Assembly: GCF_000422465.1 (NCBI RefSeq)
Contig: NZ_KE383845.1
Span: 170,241 to 234,240 of the forward strand
Reading direction: 5' to 3'
DNA from: Paenibacillus harenae DSM 16969
GTDB taxonomy: Bacteria; Bacillota; Bacilli; Paenibacillales; Paenibacillaceae
DNA: 64,000 bases
The notes beneath the pieces are model-generated. The model saw only the letters and a program-made list of their open reading frames with translations. It did not search any database and had not been told where the DNA came from. Below are positions 1-8,677 of the stretch, in pieces; position 1 is the first letter of the stretch, and each line of letters opens with the position of its first letter. A program made the translations under genes and the position numbers.

Positions 1-269
1 TTAACCTTTTCCTTCAGCTTCTTATTCAGCTCGCCGAACACCGCATCGTAATCGATCGGCTTGCCGCCGACCAACAGCATTTTAATGACAAGCTCTTCGG
101 AAGTGCCTGCATTTCCGTCCGTAGTTCCAGGCTCTGTCGCTCCGTTAGACGGCGTGTTGCCGGCTTTGTTGTTATTCTCTGCGTTTTTGTTGCTGCCGCA
201 AGCGCTAAGAACCGTTGTCAATACGAGCACCAAAGCGAATAATAGCATGAATGTTTTCTTGTTCTGCAT
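1..269 (-). CDS. Sugar ABC transporter solute-binding lipoprotein, N-terminal part only
   Basis: This is the first 89 codons of a protein that runs off the left edge of the window. It begins with a lipoprotein signal peptide: two lysines, a hydrophobic stretch and the lipobox LSAC with the lipidated cysteine at residue 24. A low-complexity Asn/Gly/Thr/Ser linker follows, and then the start of a mature domain. The gene lies 56 bases after an LplC-type permease on the same strand, so it is almost certainly the extracellular binding protein of that transporter, probably for an oligosaccharide. The substrate cannot be told from this fragment. Confidence 0.85.
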   Translation of the reverse strand, partial: MQNKKTFMLLFALVLVLTTVLSACGSNKNAENNNKAGNTPSNGATEPGTTDGNAGTSEELVIKMLLVGGKPIDYDAVFGELNKKLKEKV

Positions 270-325
270 GACCGGTATTTCCCCCTAGAAAATAATTTTT
301 ATATGATAACCAGGTATCCCTGTGG

Positions 326-1264
326 TCATCCTTTCACCGAGCCTATCGTCAAGCCTTGTACGAAATAGCGTTGAATGAACGGATAAGCAAGCAAGATCGG
401 GCCGGTAGCCACAATCGTCATGGCCATCTTGAGGCTTTCCGTCGGAATATTCATCGTTACGACGGCGCCGGAGCTGACCATCGCCCTGCGCATGCCGTCC
501 ATATTGCCGAGCATTTTGTACAAATAATACTGAAGCGGCATCAAATTCTCGTTGCTGATGAACAATAGCGCGTTATACCAATCGTTCCAATATCCCAAAG
601 CGATGAACAAGCCGATCGTAGCAAGCGCCGGCTTGGACAGCGGCATAATGAGCTGGATGAAAATCCGGAAATCTCCTGCGCCGTCGATTTTTGCCGATTC
701 GGTTATCGCTTCGGGAATGCTGCTCATAAACGATTTCATCACGATAATATAGAACACGTTCAGCAGCATCGGCAGAATCAGAACAAGCAATTTATCTTTC
801 AGATCCAAATAATTGATAATCATGAGATACCAGGGCACAAGACCGCCGCTGAACAGCGTAGTGAAGAAGAAGAAGAACGAAAATTTGTTCCGCCATTTGA
901 AGTCCTTGCGCTGCAGCACATAGGCTGTCATCGCCGTAAGAAACAGACCGGCAACCGTGCCTAGGACGGTAACCGAGATCGTTACGCCGTAAGCCGTGAG
1001 CATTTGTCCCGGGTATTTAAACAGCAGCTCGTAAGCATCCAGCGAGAAGGCTGCCGGGAACAGCTGAAAGCCTTCCTCGACGATCTTGGATTCCTCCGTG
1101 AACGAGGAGGAGATTATCATAAGAAACGGAATGATACATAAAATCGCCAGCAGCGAGATGGATACATAGCCGAGAATCGAGAGCAGCAATCGGTCGTATT
1201 GTTTTTTGCCGGCTCCCTTCGGCCCGCTTCCCGTATTCCCTTTTGTCGTTATTGTCGCGCTCAT
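326..1264 (-). CDS. Carbohydrate ABC transporter permease, LplC/MalG type
   Basis: This 312-residue inner-membrane permease has about six hydrophobic segments. The binding-protein-dependent transport (EAA) loop is visible near the middle as ESAKIDGAGDFRIF, the surface that docks onto the ATPase. The C-terminus FVQGLTIGSVKG is typical of LplC/YtcP-like permeases. I chose the second ATG (1264) because GGAGGG lies 6 bases before it; the first ATG (1270) touches the ribosome site. It follows the LplB-type permease by 14 bases and precedes the binding protein. No ATPase gene is present, which is usual because such systems share an MsmX-type ATPase. The substrate is inferred to be an oligosaccharide. 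Confidence 0.9.
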   Translation of the reverse strand: MSATITTKGNTGSGPKGAGKKQYDRLLLSILGYVSISLLAILCIIPFLMIISSSFTEESKIVEEGFQLFPAAFSLDAYELLFKYPGQMLTAYGVTISVTVLGTVAGLFLTAMTAYVLQRKDFKWRNKFSFFFFFTTLFSGGLVPWYLMIINYLDLKDKLLVLILPMLLNVFYIIVMKSFMSSIPEAITESAKIDGAGDFRIFIQLIMPLSKPALATIGLFIALGYWNDWYNALLFISNENLMPLQYYLYKMLGNMDGMRRAMVSSGAVVTMNIPTESLKMAMTIVATGPILLAYPFIQRYFVQGLTIGSVKG

Positions 1265-1278
1265 CGTCATCCCTCCGT

Positions 1279-2199
1279 TTAGAACAAAGCGTGATCTTTG
1301 TCATATTTACGTACCGCATAGTTGGCCAGCAAGATCGTCGCAAAACCAAGAACGGATTGATAGAAGCCGGCTGCCGCCGATAATCCGATTTCATTCGATG
1401 TCGTTAGCGACCGGAAGACAAAGGTGTCTATAACATCGGTCGAGGAGAATAATAAGCCGTTATTTCCGACCATGTTGTAGAACATGCCGAAGTCGCCTCT
1501 AAAGATGTTTCCGATGGCGAGCAGCACCAGAATAATAACCGTCGGATACAGGTTCGGAATCGTAATGTGCAGGATCCGCTGAAAAATATTCGCTCCGTCG
1601 ATCTCCGCCGCCTCATACATTTCCGTATCGATGCCGGTAATGGCCGCCAGATACATGACCGAGCCGTAGCCCAGCGCTTTCCAAGCCGATACGAGGACTA
1701 GAATGAACGGCCAGTAAGACGGCGTGTTGTAAACGTCGACCGGTTCGAGACCGACTGCCGTAAGAATCGAATTCAAGGTGCCGACATCGTAATTGAACAG
1801 GTTATAGGCGATCGCGCCGACGACGACCCAAGATATAAAGTAGGGCAGAAACATGACCGTCTGCGTTAATTTACGGAACCATTTGCCCACCGCTTCGAAC
1901 AATAAAATCGCTGCTCCGATTTGAAGCGCATTATTGACGATAATGAACGCGATATTATAAAGCGCGGTATTCCTCGTCACCATCCATGCATTGCCCGATT
2001 CGAAGAAAAACCGGAAGTTGTCCCATCCGTTCCATGGACTCCCGAATATGCCGCCGTTGTAATTAAACTGCTTAAAAGCAAGCACGATCCCGGCCATTGG
2101 CACATAAGCGAACAGTAGAAAAAACAATACCGCAGGCGCCAGCATTAGCAGCAATGTCTTGTACTTTCGTACGTCGCCCAAAAATCCGCGTCGGTTCAT
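1279..2199 (-). CDS. Sugar ABC transporter permease, LplB/UgpA type
   Basis: This is a 306-residue integral membrane permease, the partner of the LplC-type protein that follows it. It has hydrophobic segments from about residue 20 onward and the EAA loop (YEAAEIDGANIFQRI) near residue 210. The C-terminus KYDKDHALF is typical of LplB proteins. A longer reading frame starts at 2280, but the start at 2199 is supported by GGAGGAGA 6-12 bases upstream and by a TATAAT box between the two candidate starts. It is the first gene of a three-gene transport operon (LplB, LplC, binding protein) lying downstream of the two-component genes on the same strand but separated from them by a terminator. Confidence 0.9.
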   Translation of the reverse strand: MNRRGFLGDVRKYKTLLLMLAPAVLFFLLFAYVPMAGIVLAFKQFNYNGGIFGSPWNGWDNFRFFFESGNAWMVTRNTALYNIAFIIVNNALQIGAAILLFEAVGKWFRKLTQTVMFLPYFISWVVVGAIAYNLFNYDVGTLNSILTAVGLEPVDVYNTPSYWPFILVLVSAWKALGYGSVMYLAAITGIDTEMYEAAEIDGANIFQRILHITIPNLYPTVIILVLLAIGNIFRGDFGMFYNMVGNNGLLFSSTDVIDTFVFRSLTTSNEIGLSAAAGFYQSVLGFATILLANYAVRKYDKDHALF

Positions 2200-2238
2200 C
2201 CGTACTCTCCTCCCGTAATCTCTCTCGTATGTATTTCT

Positions 2239-2267
2239 ATTATAACGAGCGGACGGGCGGAGCAAAA
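2239..2267 (-). promoter_or_regulatory. Putative promoter of the first sugar-transport operon
   Basis: On the minus strand a perfect -10 box TATAAT (2244-2239) lies 17 bases after TTTTGC (2267-2262), a poor -35. It is 40 bases upstream of the LplB start. A good -10 with a weak -35 is what is expected of a promoter needing an activator, and the neighbouring AraC-type response regulator is the natural candidate. Assignment is by eye. Confidence 0.5.
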
Positions 2268-2340
2268 TGAAGGCAATCAACTAAAAATAGTACATAAACT
2301 ACGATTTGTTCGCAGCGGGTTTATATCTGGGGAAATAGGT

Positions 2341-2380
2341 AAATAAGCCCGAATCCAAGTAGATTCACGGGCTTATTTTT
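2341..2380. terminator. Rho-independent terminator, bidirectional
   Basis: AATAAGCCCG pairs with CGGGCTTATT around a small inner stem (ATC/GAT), with T-rich flanks on both strands. It closes the two-component operon transcribed on the minus strand and separates it from the transport operon. Confidence 0.85.
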
Positions 2381-2390
2381 ATAGCGCTTG

Positions 2391-3950
2391 CTATATTTTA
2401 TGCTTTTTCCGATATTCGCCTGGCGTCATGCCTGTGGACTGCTTAAACTGCCGGTTGAAGTAAATGATGTTCTTATAGCCAACGCGCTCGGCAATTTCAT
2501 AAATCTTCAGCGTAGGGTCGGCAAGCAATTGGCAGACGCGGTTCATCCGTCTTTCGTTCAGAAAATCGCTGAACAACGTGCCCGTCTCCTCTTTGAATAA
2601 AAGCCCGAGATAGTTCGGCGTGAAATCGAAGCTTGCCGCTACCTCCTTCAGCGTCACCCGATGCTCCAGCCGCTCATCGACGTATTTTATAATTTCCTCG
2701 ACGAGCTTCCGTTTCTGCCGCTGCTTCTTGACGTACATCAGCTCCGACAATTCAAAAAACCTTCTTCTGAGCCAAGAGAGGATATCATCCATCGTCTCGA
2801 ATTGAAACAGCACGGCCGGCTGATGCGATTCCCACTTCAGCAGCTCGTACAAATTCTCGTTCTGCTGCAGGAGATCGGCATGCAGCTTGGACGTAATCCG
2901 GATGATCAGGTCATAAATATCTTTCTTCTGCGATACCGAACCATTCCGGCTAAACAGCGCAAGCAGGCAGTCGTCGATCGTTACCAAATCATACGCCAGA
3001 ATCGCTTTCAGCATCTGCTCGAGAATTTCTTCGATGACGGGAGCAAGCTCGGATTTCGGCGACTTCTTGGAGCCGTCCTTAATCAAGCGGTTTTTCCCGA
3101 GCAGCCACTTGGCGCTCAGAGCGGCCTGCGCCTGCCGGTAGGATTCATGCAGCAAGCCCATCTCGTTCGTAAACATGCCGATTCCGATCGTAATCGTCAC
3201 CGGGAACGATTCGCGAACCGCGCGGATGAGCTCCTCGAGCAATGAACTGAAACGCTCGTCCGTGACCCCAGCAAGCAGAACGAAGCGGGCGTCATGGCCA
3301 ATAATCAAATGACCGATGTTATTTTCCCGCGAGAAGGCTTCGATGAATTGCGCGATATGATTTACACACGTCCGCCTGTCGTCATCCGCAATCTTCCATT
3401 CCAGGTCATCCGCCTCAATGATCGCAACGGAAGTTCCGAACTGCAGCAGCGGCGCCAGAAATTCGCTAATATGCTGCTGCTGGGCAAGTCCCTGTTCCGG
3501 CTCATTGAACCATCGCAGCAGCAGCTCCTGATTTATGAGCGATAAGGCTTCCGCAACGCTGCGATGCTGCTCCCTCTCCTTCTCCACCTTCTCGCGCAAG
3601 GAGCCCAGCATGCCGTACAGCTCCGTATCGTCTACCGGCTTTAGCAGGTAGCCGGCAGCATTGATCTGCAGCGCCTCCTTGGCATAGCCGAAATCCTCGT
3701 GTCCGCTTATAAAAACGATTTGCACCTGCGGATTCAATTCCTTGGCCTTTCGCGCAAACTCCATTCCCGACATGATCGGCATGCGGATATCGGATAGAAT
3801 GATATCGACCTTCTCCGACTCTATAATTTTCAATGCGTTGAAACCGGTATTGGCCGTCCCGACCACATTCAAATCCAGATCGCTGCTTACGACTCTTCGC
3901 CGGAGCCATTCGAGATCAACCGCCTCATCATCTACCAACAATATATTCAT
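2391..3950 (-). CDS. Response regulator with AraC-type DNA-binding domain (YesN-like)
   Basis: The 519-residue protein has an N-terminal receiver domain (about 1-120). The acidic pocket is DD at 7-8, the phosphorylated Asp is D54 in LSDIRMP, and the conserved Lys is in YLLKPVDD. A long middle region of unclear fold follows (about 130-400). The C-terminal AraC/XylS domain (about 415-519) has two helix-turn-helix motifs and the signature GYKNIIYFNRQFKQSTGMTP. It is 31 bases downstream of its sensor kinase, so the two form an operon. It probably activates the Lpl-type transport operon just downstream in response to the external sugar. Target and ligand are inferred from position. Confidence 0.9.
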   Translation of the reverse strand: MNILLVDDEAVDLEWLRRRVVSSDLDLNVVGTANTGFNALKIIESEKVDIILSDIRMPIMSGMEFARKAKELNPQVQIVFISGHEDFGYAKEALQINAAGYLLKPVDDTELYGMLGSLREKVEKEREQHRSVAEALSLINQELLLRWFNEPEQGLAQQQHISEFLAPLLQFGTSVAIIEADDLEWKIADDDRRTCVNHIAQFIEAFSRENNIGHLIIGHDARFVLLAGVTDERFSSLLEELIRAVRESFPVTITIGIGMFTNEMGLLHESYRQAQAALSAKWLLGKNRLIKDGSKKSPKSELAPVIEEILEQMLKAILAYDLVTIDDCLLALFSRNGSVSQKKDIYDLIIRITSKLHADLLQQNENLYELLKWESHQPAVLFQFETMDDILSWLRRRFFELSELMYVKKQRQKRKLVEEIIKYVDERLEHRVTLKEVAASFDFTPNYLGLLFKEETGTLFSDFLNERRMNRVCQLLADPTLKIYEIAERVGYKNIIYFNRQFKQSTGMTPGEYRKKHKI

Positions 3951-3981
3951 TCCCTAGTGTGTCTCCCCTCATGCCGCGCGT

Positions 3982-5718
3982 TCATATTCGTTCATCCTCG
4001 TCGAAGCTTTCGCCGTCGCCGGCTTCCGCCGGCAGGCAGATTCGCACCGTTGTTCCTCCGCCGTAGATACTCCCGATCTGAATGCCGAACTCGTCTCCGT
4101 ACCTTAGCTTAATGCGTTCGTCCACGTTCTTCAGGCCATAGCCGCCGGCTTGACCCGGACCGTTGAGCAATTGCTTCACTTCATTCGGCCTCATGCCGAT
4201 CCCGTTATCGATTACCTTTAATTCAATCCGATCCCCGATGCGCCTGCCCGTAATCCGGATCGCAATCTCCTCACCGAACCACGCATGCTTAAAAATATTT
4301 TCCACGAAAGGCTGTAATATCAGTTTTATAATCCGGCAATTTTTCAAATCTGGCTCAATGTGAAAATAAACGGCGAACTTGTCCGCGTATTTCATGCGCT
4401 GAATGTCCAAATACGTTTCGATTTGCTCCAGCTCTTTCCCCAGCGGAATAAATACGTATCCCTGGTTAAGGGAAAGCCTGTAAAATTTGGCCAGCCCGCT
4501 GACCATCCCTGTCACCTTACGCGTCTCGCCCAGGTTGGCCAAGCTGCTGATGGCGGAAAGGGTATTATATAGAAAGTGGGGATTGATTTGCGCCTGCAGC
4601 GCCTCCAGCTCCGCCTGCTTCTTCTGAATCCCCTGGACGTAGACGCTTCTGATCAGCTCTTGAATGTTAGCCGCCATAATGTTAAAGGCTTCAGCGATAT
4701 GGACAAATTCATCATTGCCGCTGAAGCGCAGCCTCTTCTGAAGGCTTCCCTCCTGGAAGGAGCGCAGAAAAGTTACAATCCGCTTCATCTTGCGCCCTGA
4801 CAGCCTGGCGACGATAAATCCGATGACAGCCATGACCAGGAAGCTGATCAAGCATACCGTGAAGATGACGGATCCCAATCGACTCGCGTCTTTGGCCAGA
4901 TAGGAATAAGGAACTAGCGTCTCGATGACAAATCCCGTTTCGGGAATTTTCTCTCTCAGGGTCAGATACGTATCCGTATTAACCGGCCCGCTCGTCTCCC
5001 CGCGCTGATACAGACTAGTGCCTGACGTTTCGTCTTGAAGGCGAAGAACGACGCCTTCCTCGACAGGGAACGTATTGAAATCGCCGAGCAGATCATTCAG
5101 CCTCGTCGTAATCCGAACGTACCCGATCACGGTTTTATAGTCGTTGAACGATACCAGTCTCCGTATATGCGATATATTATCCAGCGGCCGGTCCGTATCG
5201 ACCTGCAGCCACCTATTATCCCGGCCAAGTGACTTAAACCATTCCGTATTCGATATCTCGGCAATCGGGAGCACATAATAATCGCTGTCCGTTATTTCTT
5301 CCGTCATGTTGTCGCCAAGAATGTAGTTGATATCCTCATTTGTCGTATACACGATTAACCGGATGTCATTGCCGTACAGCTGCAGCGGCGCTTGCATTTG
5401 CGGAACGATCTCATCGAGCATCGTCAAATAATTTTCGAGCGAATCGCCCTTCTTCTGAAGCGCCCGCTGGAAAGCCTGGCTGCCGAAGAAGGAATCGGAC
5501 ATCCGCTGGATCTCATCCAGCTGGTATTTCAAATTATTGCGCGTCTGCTCCATTGCCGTCCGAATATTGGTCTCCGCCATTTCCGTCCTGGACTGGATCA
5601 GCATCGTATAAGAAATATAGCCGATAAAAACATCGGTTAACAAAACCAGGATGAGGTAGGGAATCATCATCTTGTAGGTAAACGGCATAAACATCCTGCT
5701 GCGGTTCTGCTTATTCAT
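3982..5718 (-). CDS. Sensor histidine kinase, YesM/LytS type
   Basis: The 578-residue membrane kinase has one transmembrane helix near the N-terminus (about 14-36), a large extracellular sensing region, and a second helix (about 283-305). A HAMP linker follows, then a His_kinase domain with the motif QINPHFLYNTL (phospho-acceptor H381). A HATPase_c domain closes the protein, with N-box NIFKHAW, DNGIGM and GYGLKNVDERI. It is transcribed before its YesN-type partner. The large external domain fits direct sensing of a sugar or of a loaded binding protein. Confidence 0.92.
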   Translation of the reverse strand: MNKQNRSRMFMPFTYKMMIPYLILVLLTDVFIGYISYTMLIQSRTEMAETNIRTAMEQTRNNLKYQLDEIQRMSDSFFGSQAFQRALQKKGDSLENYLTMLDEIVPQMQAPLQLYGNDIRLIVYTTNEDINYILGDNMTEEITDSDYYVLPIAEISNTEWFKSLGRDNRWLQVDTDRPLDNISHIRRLVSFNDYKTVIGYVRITTRLNDLLGDFNTFPVEEGVVLRLQDETSGTSLYQRGETSGPVNTDTYLTLREKIPETGFVIETLVPYSYLAKDASRLGSVIFTVCLISFLVMAVIGFIVARLSGRKMKRIVTFLRSFQEGSLQKRLRFSGNDEFVHIAEAFNIMAANIQELIRSVYVQGIQKKQAELEALQAQINPHFLYNTLSAISSLANLGETRKVTGMVSGLAKFYRLSLNQGYVFIPLGKELEQIETYLDIQRMKYADKFAVYFHIEPDLKNCRIIKLILQPFVENIFKHAWFGEEIAIRITGRRIGDRIELKVIDNGIGMRPNEVKQLLNGPGQAGGYGLKNVDERIKLRYGDEFGIQIGSIYGGGTTVRICLPAEAGDGESFDEDERI

Positions 5719-5806
5719 TGGCTCCCCCTGAAGTATCGCTCTTGTAATAGGTCAAATGATATACGATCTTGGACGAGAAATAAATAGCGGCCTGAAGTCG
5801 CATTGC

Positions 5807-5852
5807 AAAAAAACGGCAGACCCGAACATGGTTTTCATGTTCAAGTCTGCCG
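5807..5852 (-). terminator. Rho-independent terminator after the NlpC/P60 gene
   Basis: A strong hairpin with arms CGGCAGAC and GTCTGCCG encloses a second stem GAACATG/CATGTTC. On the minus strand it is followed by seven T residues. Confidence 0.92.
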
Positions 5853-5880
5853 CTTCGGTTAAGAGGCTGCTATTCGGAAA

Positions 5881-6378
5881 CTACAGAACTCTGCGGGCTT
5901 TCACATAATGCTTCTTCCAGAACCCTGTAGTTAGGCTCTTGATCTGAATGCCGTCTACAGAAGGCGTGTTGTGAATAAACTTACCGCCGCCCATATAAAT
6001 ACCTACGTGATTAATATTGCCGTTGTTTCTGCCTATCGTATCGAAGAAGACAAGATCGCCTTTGCGAAGATTGCTTTTGCTCACGCCATAACCTTGAGAC
6101 TTCTGATTTCCCCATTTCAGATCGACGCCTACTTTAGCGAAAATAAATTCAGTAAAGGAAGAGCAGTCAAAGATGAGACGCTTTTTATCTCTTGTGCCCC
6201 AATCGTAGCTTACGCGGCCTTGATAGCTCTTGGCAAGACTAATGACTCTATCGGCTTTCGAACTTGCCGCTTCTACTGTCGCGGTCGGCGGGGCTTGTAC
6301 CATTGTATAGGCGGTAAAGCCCGTAGTTGCGCACATCGTCAGGATAACGGCTTTCGTGAATAGCGGTTTGAATTTCAT
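5881..6378 (-). CDS. Secreted NlpC/P60 peptidoglycan endopeptidase
   Basis: This 165-residue protein has a signal peptide (about 1-37) and an NlpC/P60 cysteine peptidase domain filling the rest. The likely catalytic residues are C72 in FDCSSF, H124 in NHVGIYMG and H136 in FIHNTP. Enzymes of this family cut D-Glu-meso-DAP or related bonds in cell-wall stem peptides. There is no separate wall-binding module, so this is the minimal form. The start at 6378 is preceded by GGAGG at good spacing; a longer frame starting at 6417 lacks such a site. It is a single-gene unit with its own terminator. Confidence 0.9.
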   Translation of the reverse strand: MKFKPLFTKAVILTMCATTGFTAYTMVQAPPTATVEAASSKADRVISLAKSYQGRVSYDWGTRDKKRLIFDCSSFTEFIFAKVGVDLKWGNQKSQGYGVSKSNLRKGDLVFFDTIGRNNGNINHVGIYMGGGKFIHNTPSVDGIQIKSLTTGFWKKHYVKARRVL

Positions 6379-6577
6379 CTGTGTAGTACCTCCAAGAAGT
6401 GTATGACTTGTACCCAATATAGCAGAACTACGATTCCATAATTTTTACCTCTGAGAGAAAAAAACGAGTATTTGTACGTGTTTCACCTCGAAAATTAAAA
6501 AGAAATGAGAAATCCTTAATCTTTTTTTTGCAAGCAGAAACGCCTGTCGGCGCCCTTGGCCGAGGATGAAATTTCGA

Positions 6578-6628
6578 CAAAAAAATAGAGACCGCCCCCC
6601 GGGATATTGACCCGTAGGAGCAGTCTCT
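6578..6628 (-). terminator. Terminator after hflC
   Basis: On the minus strand AGAGACTGCTCC pairs with GGGGCGGTCTCT with small mismatches, followed by TATTTTTTT. It lies about 20 bases beyond the hflC stop. Confidence 0.8.
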
Positions 6629-6648
6629 TCATTTAAAGGAAAATAAGC

Positions 6649-7515
6649 TTATTGGCCCAGCAATATTTTTGCATAAGGGGAATCGATCGGAATCATGATG
6701 ACCGGCTCGTTCCGCAGCGTCGTTACGTAGCTCTCGAGCGTCCTGTAGAAGGTATAGAACTGCGGATCGCTGCCATAGGAGCGGTTATAAATCCTGGCCG
6801 CTTCGCCCTCGCCTTCTGCAATAATTTTCTTCGCGTCGGCTTCGGCTTGAGCGAGCAGCTCGGTTGCCGTACGGTCGGCCTTCGACGTGATTTTACGCGA
6901 TTCCTCGTCGCCTTCGGACAAGTAACGCGCGGCGATCGATTGACGGTCGGAGATCATCCGGTTGTATACGCTCTGTTTATTCTCTTCCGGCAAATCGGTA
7001 CGCTTGATCCGAACGTCGATGATTTCAATACCGTAGTTATCTCTCGTCAAGGCAGCCGTAACATCCTTTGTGATTTCATCATTGATGTTGCCGCGAGCCG
7101 TATTCTCGCTGATGATATTATCATAGCTCACCTCCGACAGTTTGCGGCGGACGGAGTTGTATACGGCTTCGTCAATCCGTTGAATACCTCCGCTTACCGA
7201 TTGAACGGTTCTCAGAAACTGCGAGGCGTTATTAATCCGCCACACGGTGTAATTATCAACAACGATCGGCTTCTGATCCTTCGTCAGAATGGTAGTCGGC
7301 GCGCTTTCATACGTCATCTGGTATTTCGGCAGCGTCGATACGTTCTCGATAAACGGTATTTTAAATTTCAAGCCCGGCTCGCCGACGGCGCGGACCGCTT
7401 CTCCGAATTTGAGAACGACCTTGTATTCGCCTTCCTTCACGACATACATCGAGCCGGACCCGATAATCAGAACCAGAACGACCGCGATGAGTGTTATCCA
7501 TTGCTTTCTCTTCAC
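6649..7515 (-). CDS. hflC: SPFH-domain protein HflC
   Basis: The 288-residue protein has one N-terminal transmembrane helix (about 7-27), a band-7/SPFH domain (about 25-190) and a charged, Ala/Glu-rich helical C-terminal part (EADAKKIIAEGEGEAARIY) typical of HflC. In Escherichia coli HflK and HflC form a large membrane cage around the FtsH protease and modulate it. Here hflC is the second gene of a pair and overlaps hflK by four bases, which implies translational coupling. The function in Bacillota is less well known. Confidence 0.9.
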   Translation of the reverse strand: MKRKQWITLIAVVLVLIIGSGSMYVVKEGEYKVVLKFGEAVRAVGEPGLKFKIPFIENVSTLPKYQMTYESAPTTILTKDQKPIVVDNYTVWRINNASQFLRTVQSVSGGIQRIDEAVYNSVRRKLSEVSYDNIISENTARGNINDEITKDVTAALTRDNYGIEIIDVRIKRTDLPEENKQSVYNRMISDRQSIAARYLSEGDEESRKITSKADRTATELLAQAEADAKKIIAEGEGEAARIYNRSYGSDPQFYTFYRTLESYVTTLRNEPVIMIPIDSPYAKILLGQ

Positions 7516-8585
7516 TGTGCATCGCCTCCTTCAGGAGTAGTCGTCGCTGGCGGCGTTGTTGCCTGCGGTGCAGCCGTGCTGCCCGTGCCGCTGCGCAGCA
7601 GCTCGTTTAACGGCAAGTAGTTCACGGTGTCGCTGTTCGAATTAGTGATGAAAATTTTCGCTTTAGGCAGTATTTTCTCCAACGTCTCCAGCACCAGACG
7701 GCTCTGCGTAACGTTCGGATTATTCTTGTACTCGGCGTAGATGGCATTGAACTTCGCGACGTCGCCTTCCGCGTTCAGAATACGGGATTTCTTCTCGCCT
7801 TCCGCGTTCTCAAGCAGCGCCTGCGCTTCACCTCGCGCCTTCGGAATACGATCATTCTCGTATTTAGCCGCGTTGTTGATTTTCGTATTTTTCTCCTCGC
7901 GCGCATTCGTAACCTCACGGAAGGCTTCTGCGACTTGCCCGCTCGGCGGCTCGATATCCTGGAACTTGATATCGATGATTTGAATGCCGGTTTTGTATTT
8001 GGCCTGCAGCTCGATCAGCTTCTCCCGGACCTGGTCCTGGATCACCGTCTTCCCGTCCGTAATCGCGTAATCCAGCTTCACGGAGCCGATGACGGCGCGG
8101 ATGGACGAGCTTGCGGCATTGCGTAAAAACTGCTCTTCATTATCGATATTAAATAAATAATCGCGGATATTGCTTATTTTCCACTGCACGACTGCATCCG
8201 CGGAAACGATATTCTCGTCCCCCGTAATCATCAGCGCTTCATCATCAACCGGAATCGCTTTAGTGCCTTCTTGACGGTATCCGATATGAATGCGCTGCGT
8301 CAGTTCGGCCGGAACAGTAATGACCTGCTGAATCGGATAGGGCCATTTGAAATGAAGACCCGCCGAGCTCTCACCCGTGTACTTGCCGAACGTAAGAATA
8401 GCTGCGCGTTCCTGCTCTTGCACCGTATAGAACGATGACGACCCGATCATAATGAGAATGATAGCCGCCGCAATGCCGATAACCAGCTTCTTCACCGTAC
8501 CCGGCTTAAGCTCAGGCGGTCTCCGGCTTGCGCTTGCATTCGCATTGGTTTGATTCTGATCTTGACCCATAAAGCTCAATGACAT
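7512..8585 (-). CDS. hflK: SPFH-domain protein HflK
   Basis: The 357-residue partner of HflC has a short polar N-terminal tail, a transmembrane helix (about 33-53), an SPFH domain and a long helical region. A Pro/Thr/Ala-rich C-terminal tail ends the protein. The Gln/Asn-rich head, the TM segment and YTVQEQERAAILTFGKY are HflK features. AAGGGGAGAG lies just before the ATG at 8585. It heads the two-gene hflKC unit closed by the terminator near 6.6 kb. Confidence 0.9.
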   Translation of the reverse strand: MSLSFMGQDQNQTNANASASRRPPELKPGTVKKLVIGIAAAIILIMIGSSSFYTVQEQERAAILTFGKYTGESSAGLHFKWPYPIQQVITVPAELTQRIHIGYRQEGTKAIPVDDEALMITGDENIVSADAVVQWKISNIRDYLFNIDNEEQFLRNAASSSIRAVIGSVKLDYAITDGKTVIQDQVREKLIELQAKYKTGIQIIDIKFQDIEPPSGQVAEAFREVTNAREEKNTKINNAAKYENDRIPKARGEAQALLENAEGEKKSRILNAEGDVAKFNAIYAEYKNNPNVTQSRLVLETLEKILPKAKIFITNSNSDTVNYLPLNELLRSGTGSTAAPQATTPPATTTPEGGDAQ

Positions 8586-8677
8586 CTCTCCCCTTCTGTA
8601 TTTTAACTCAATTTAGGGGATAATACGTAAAAGTGCGTCAAAGGTCACGTTTTTTTTGAACCGTATCCCTCAGCCCG

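Noticed and set aside
6652..7620. 322-codon frame on the plus strand across hflC
   Set aside because: It is the complement of hflC and the end of hflK, with no ribosome site or domain.
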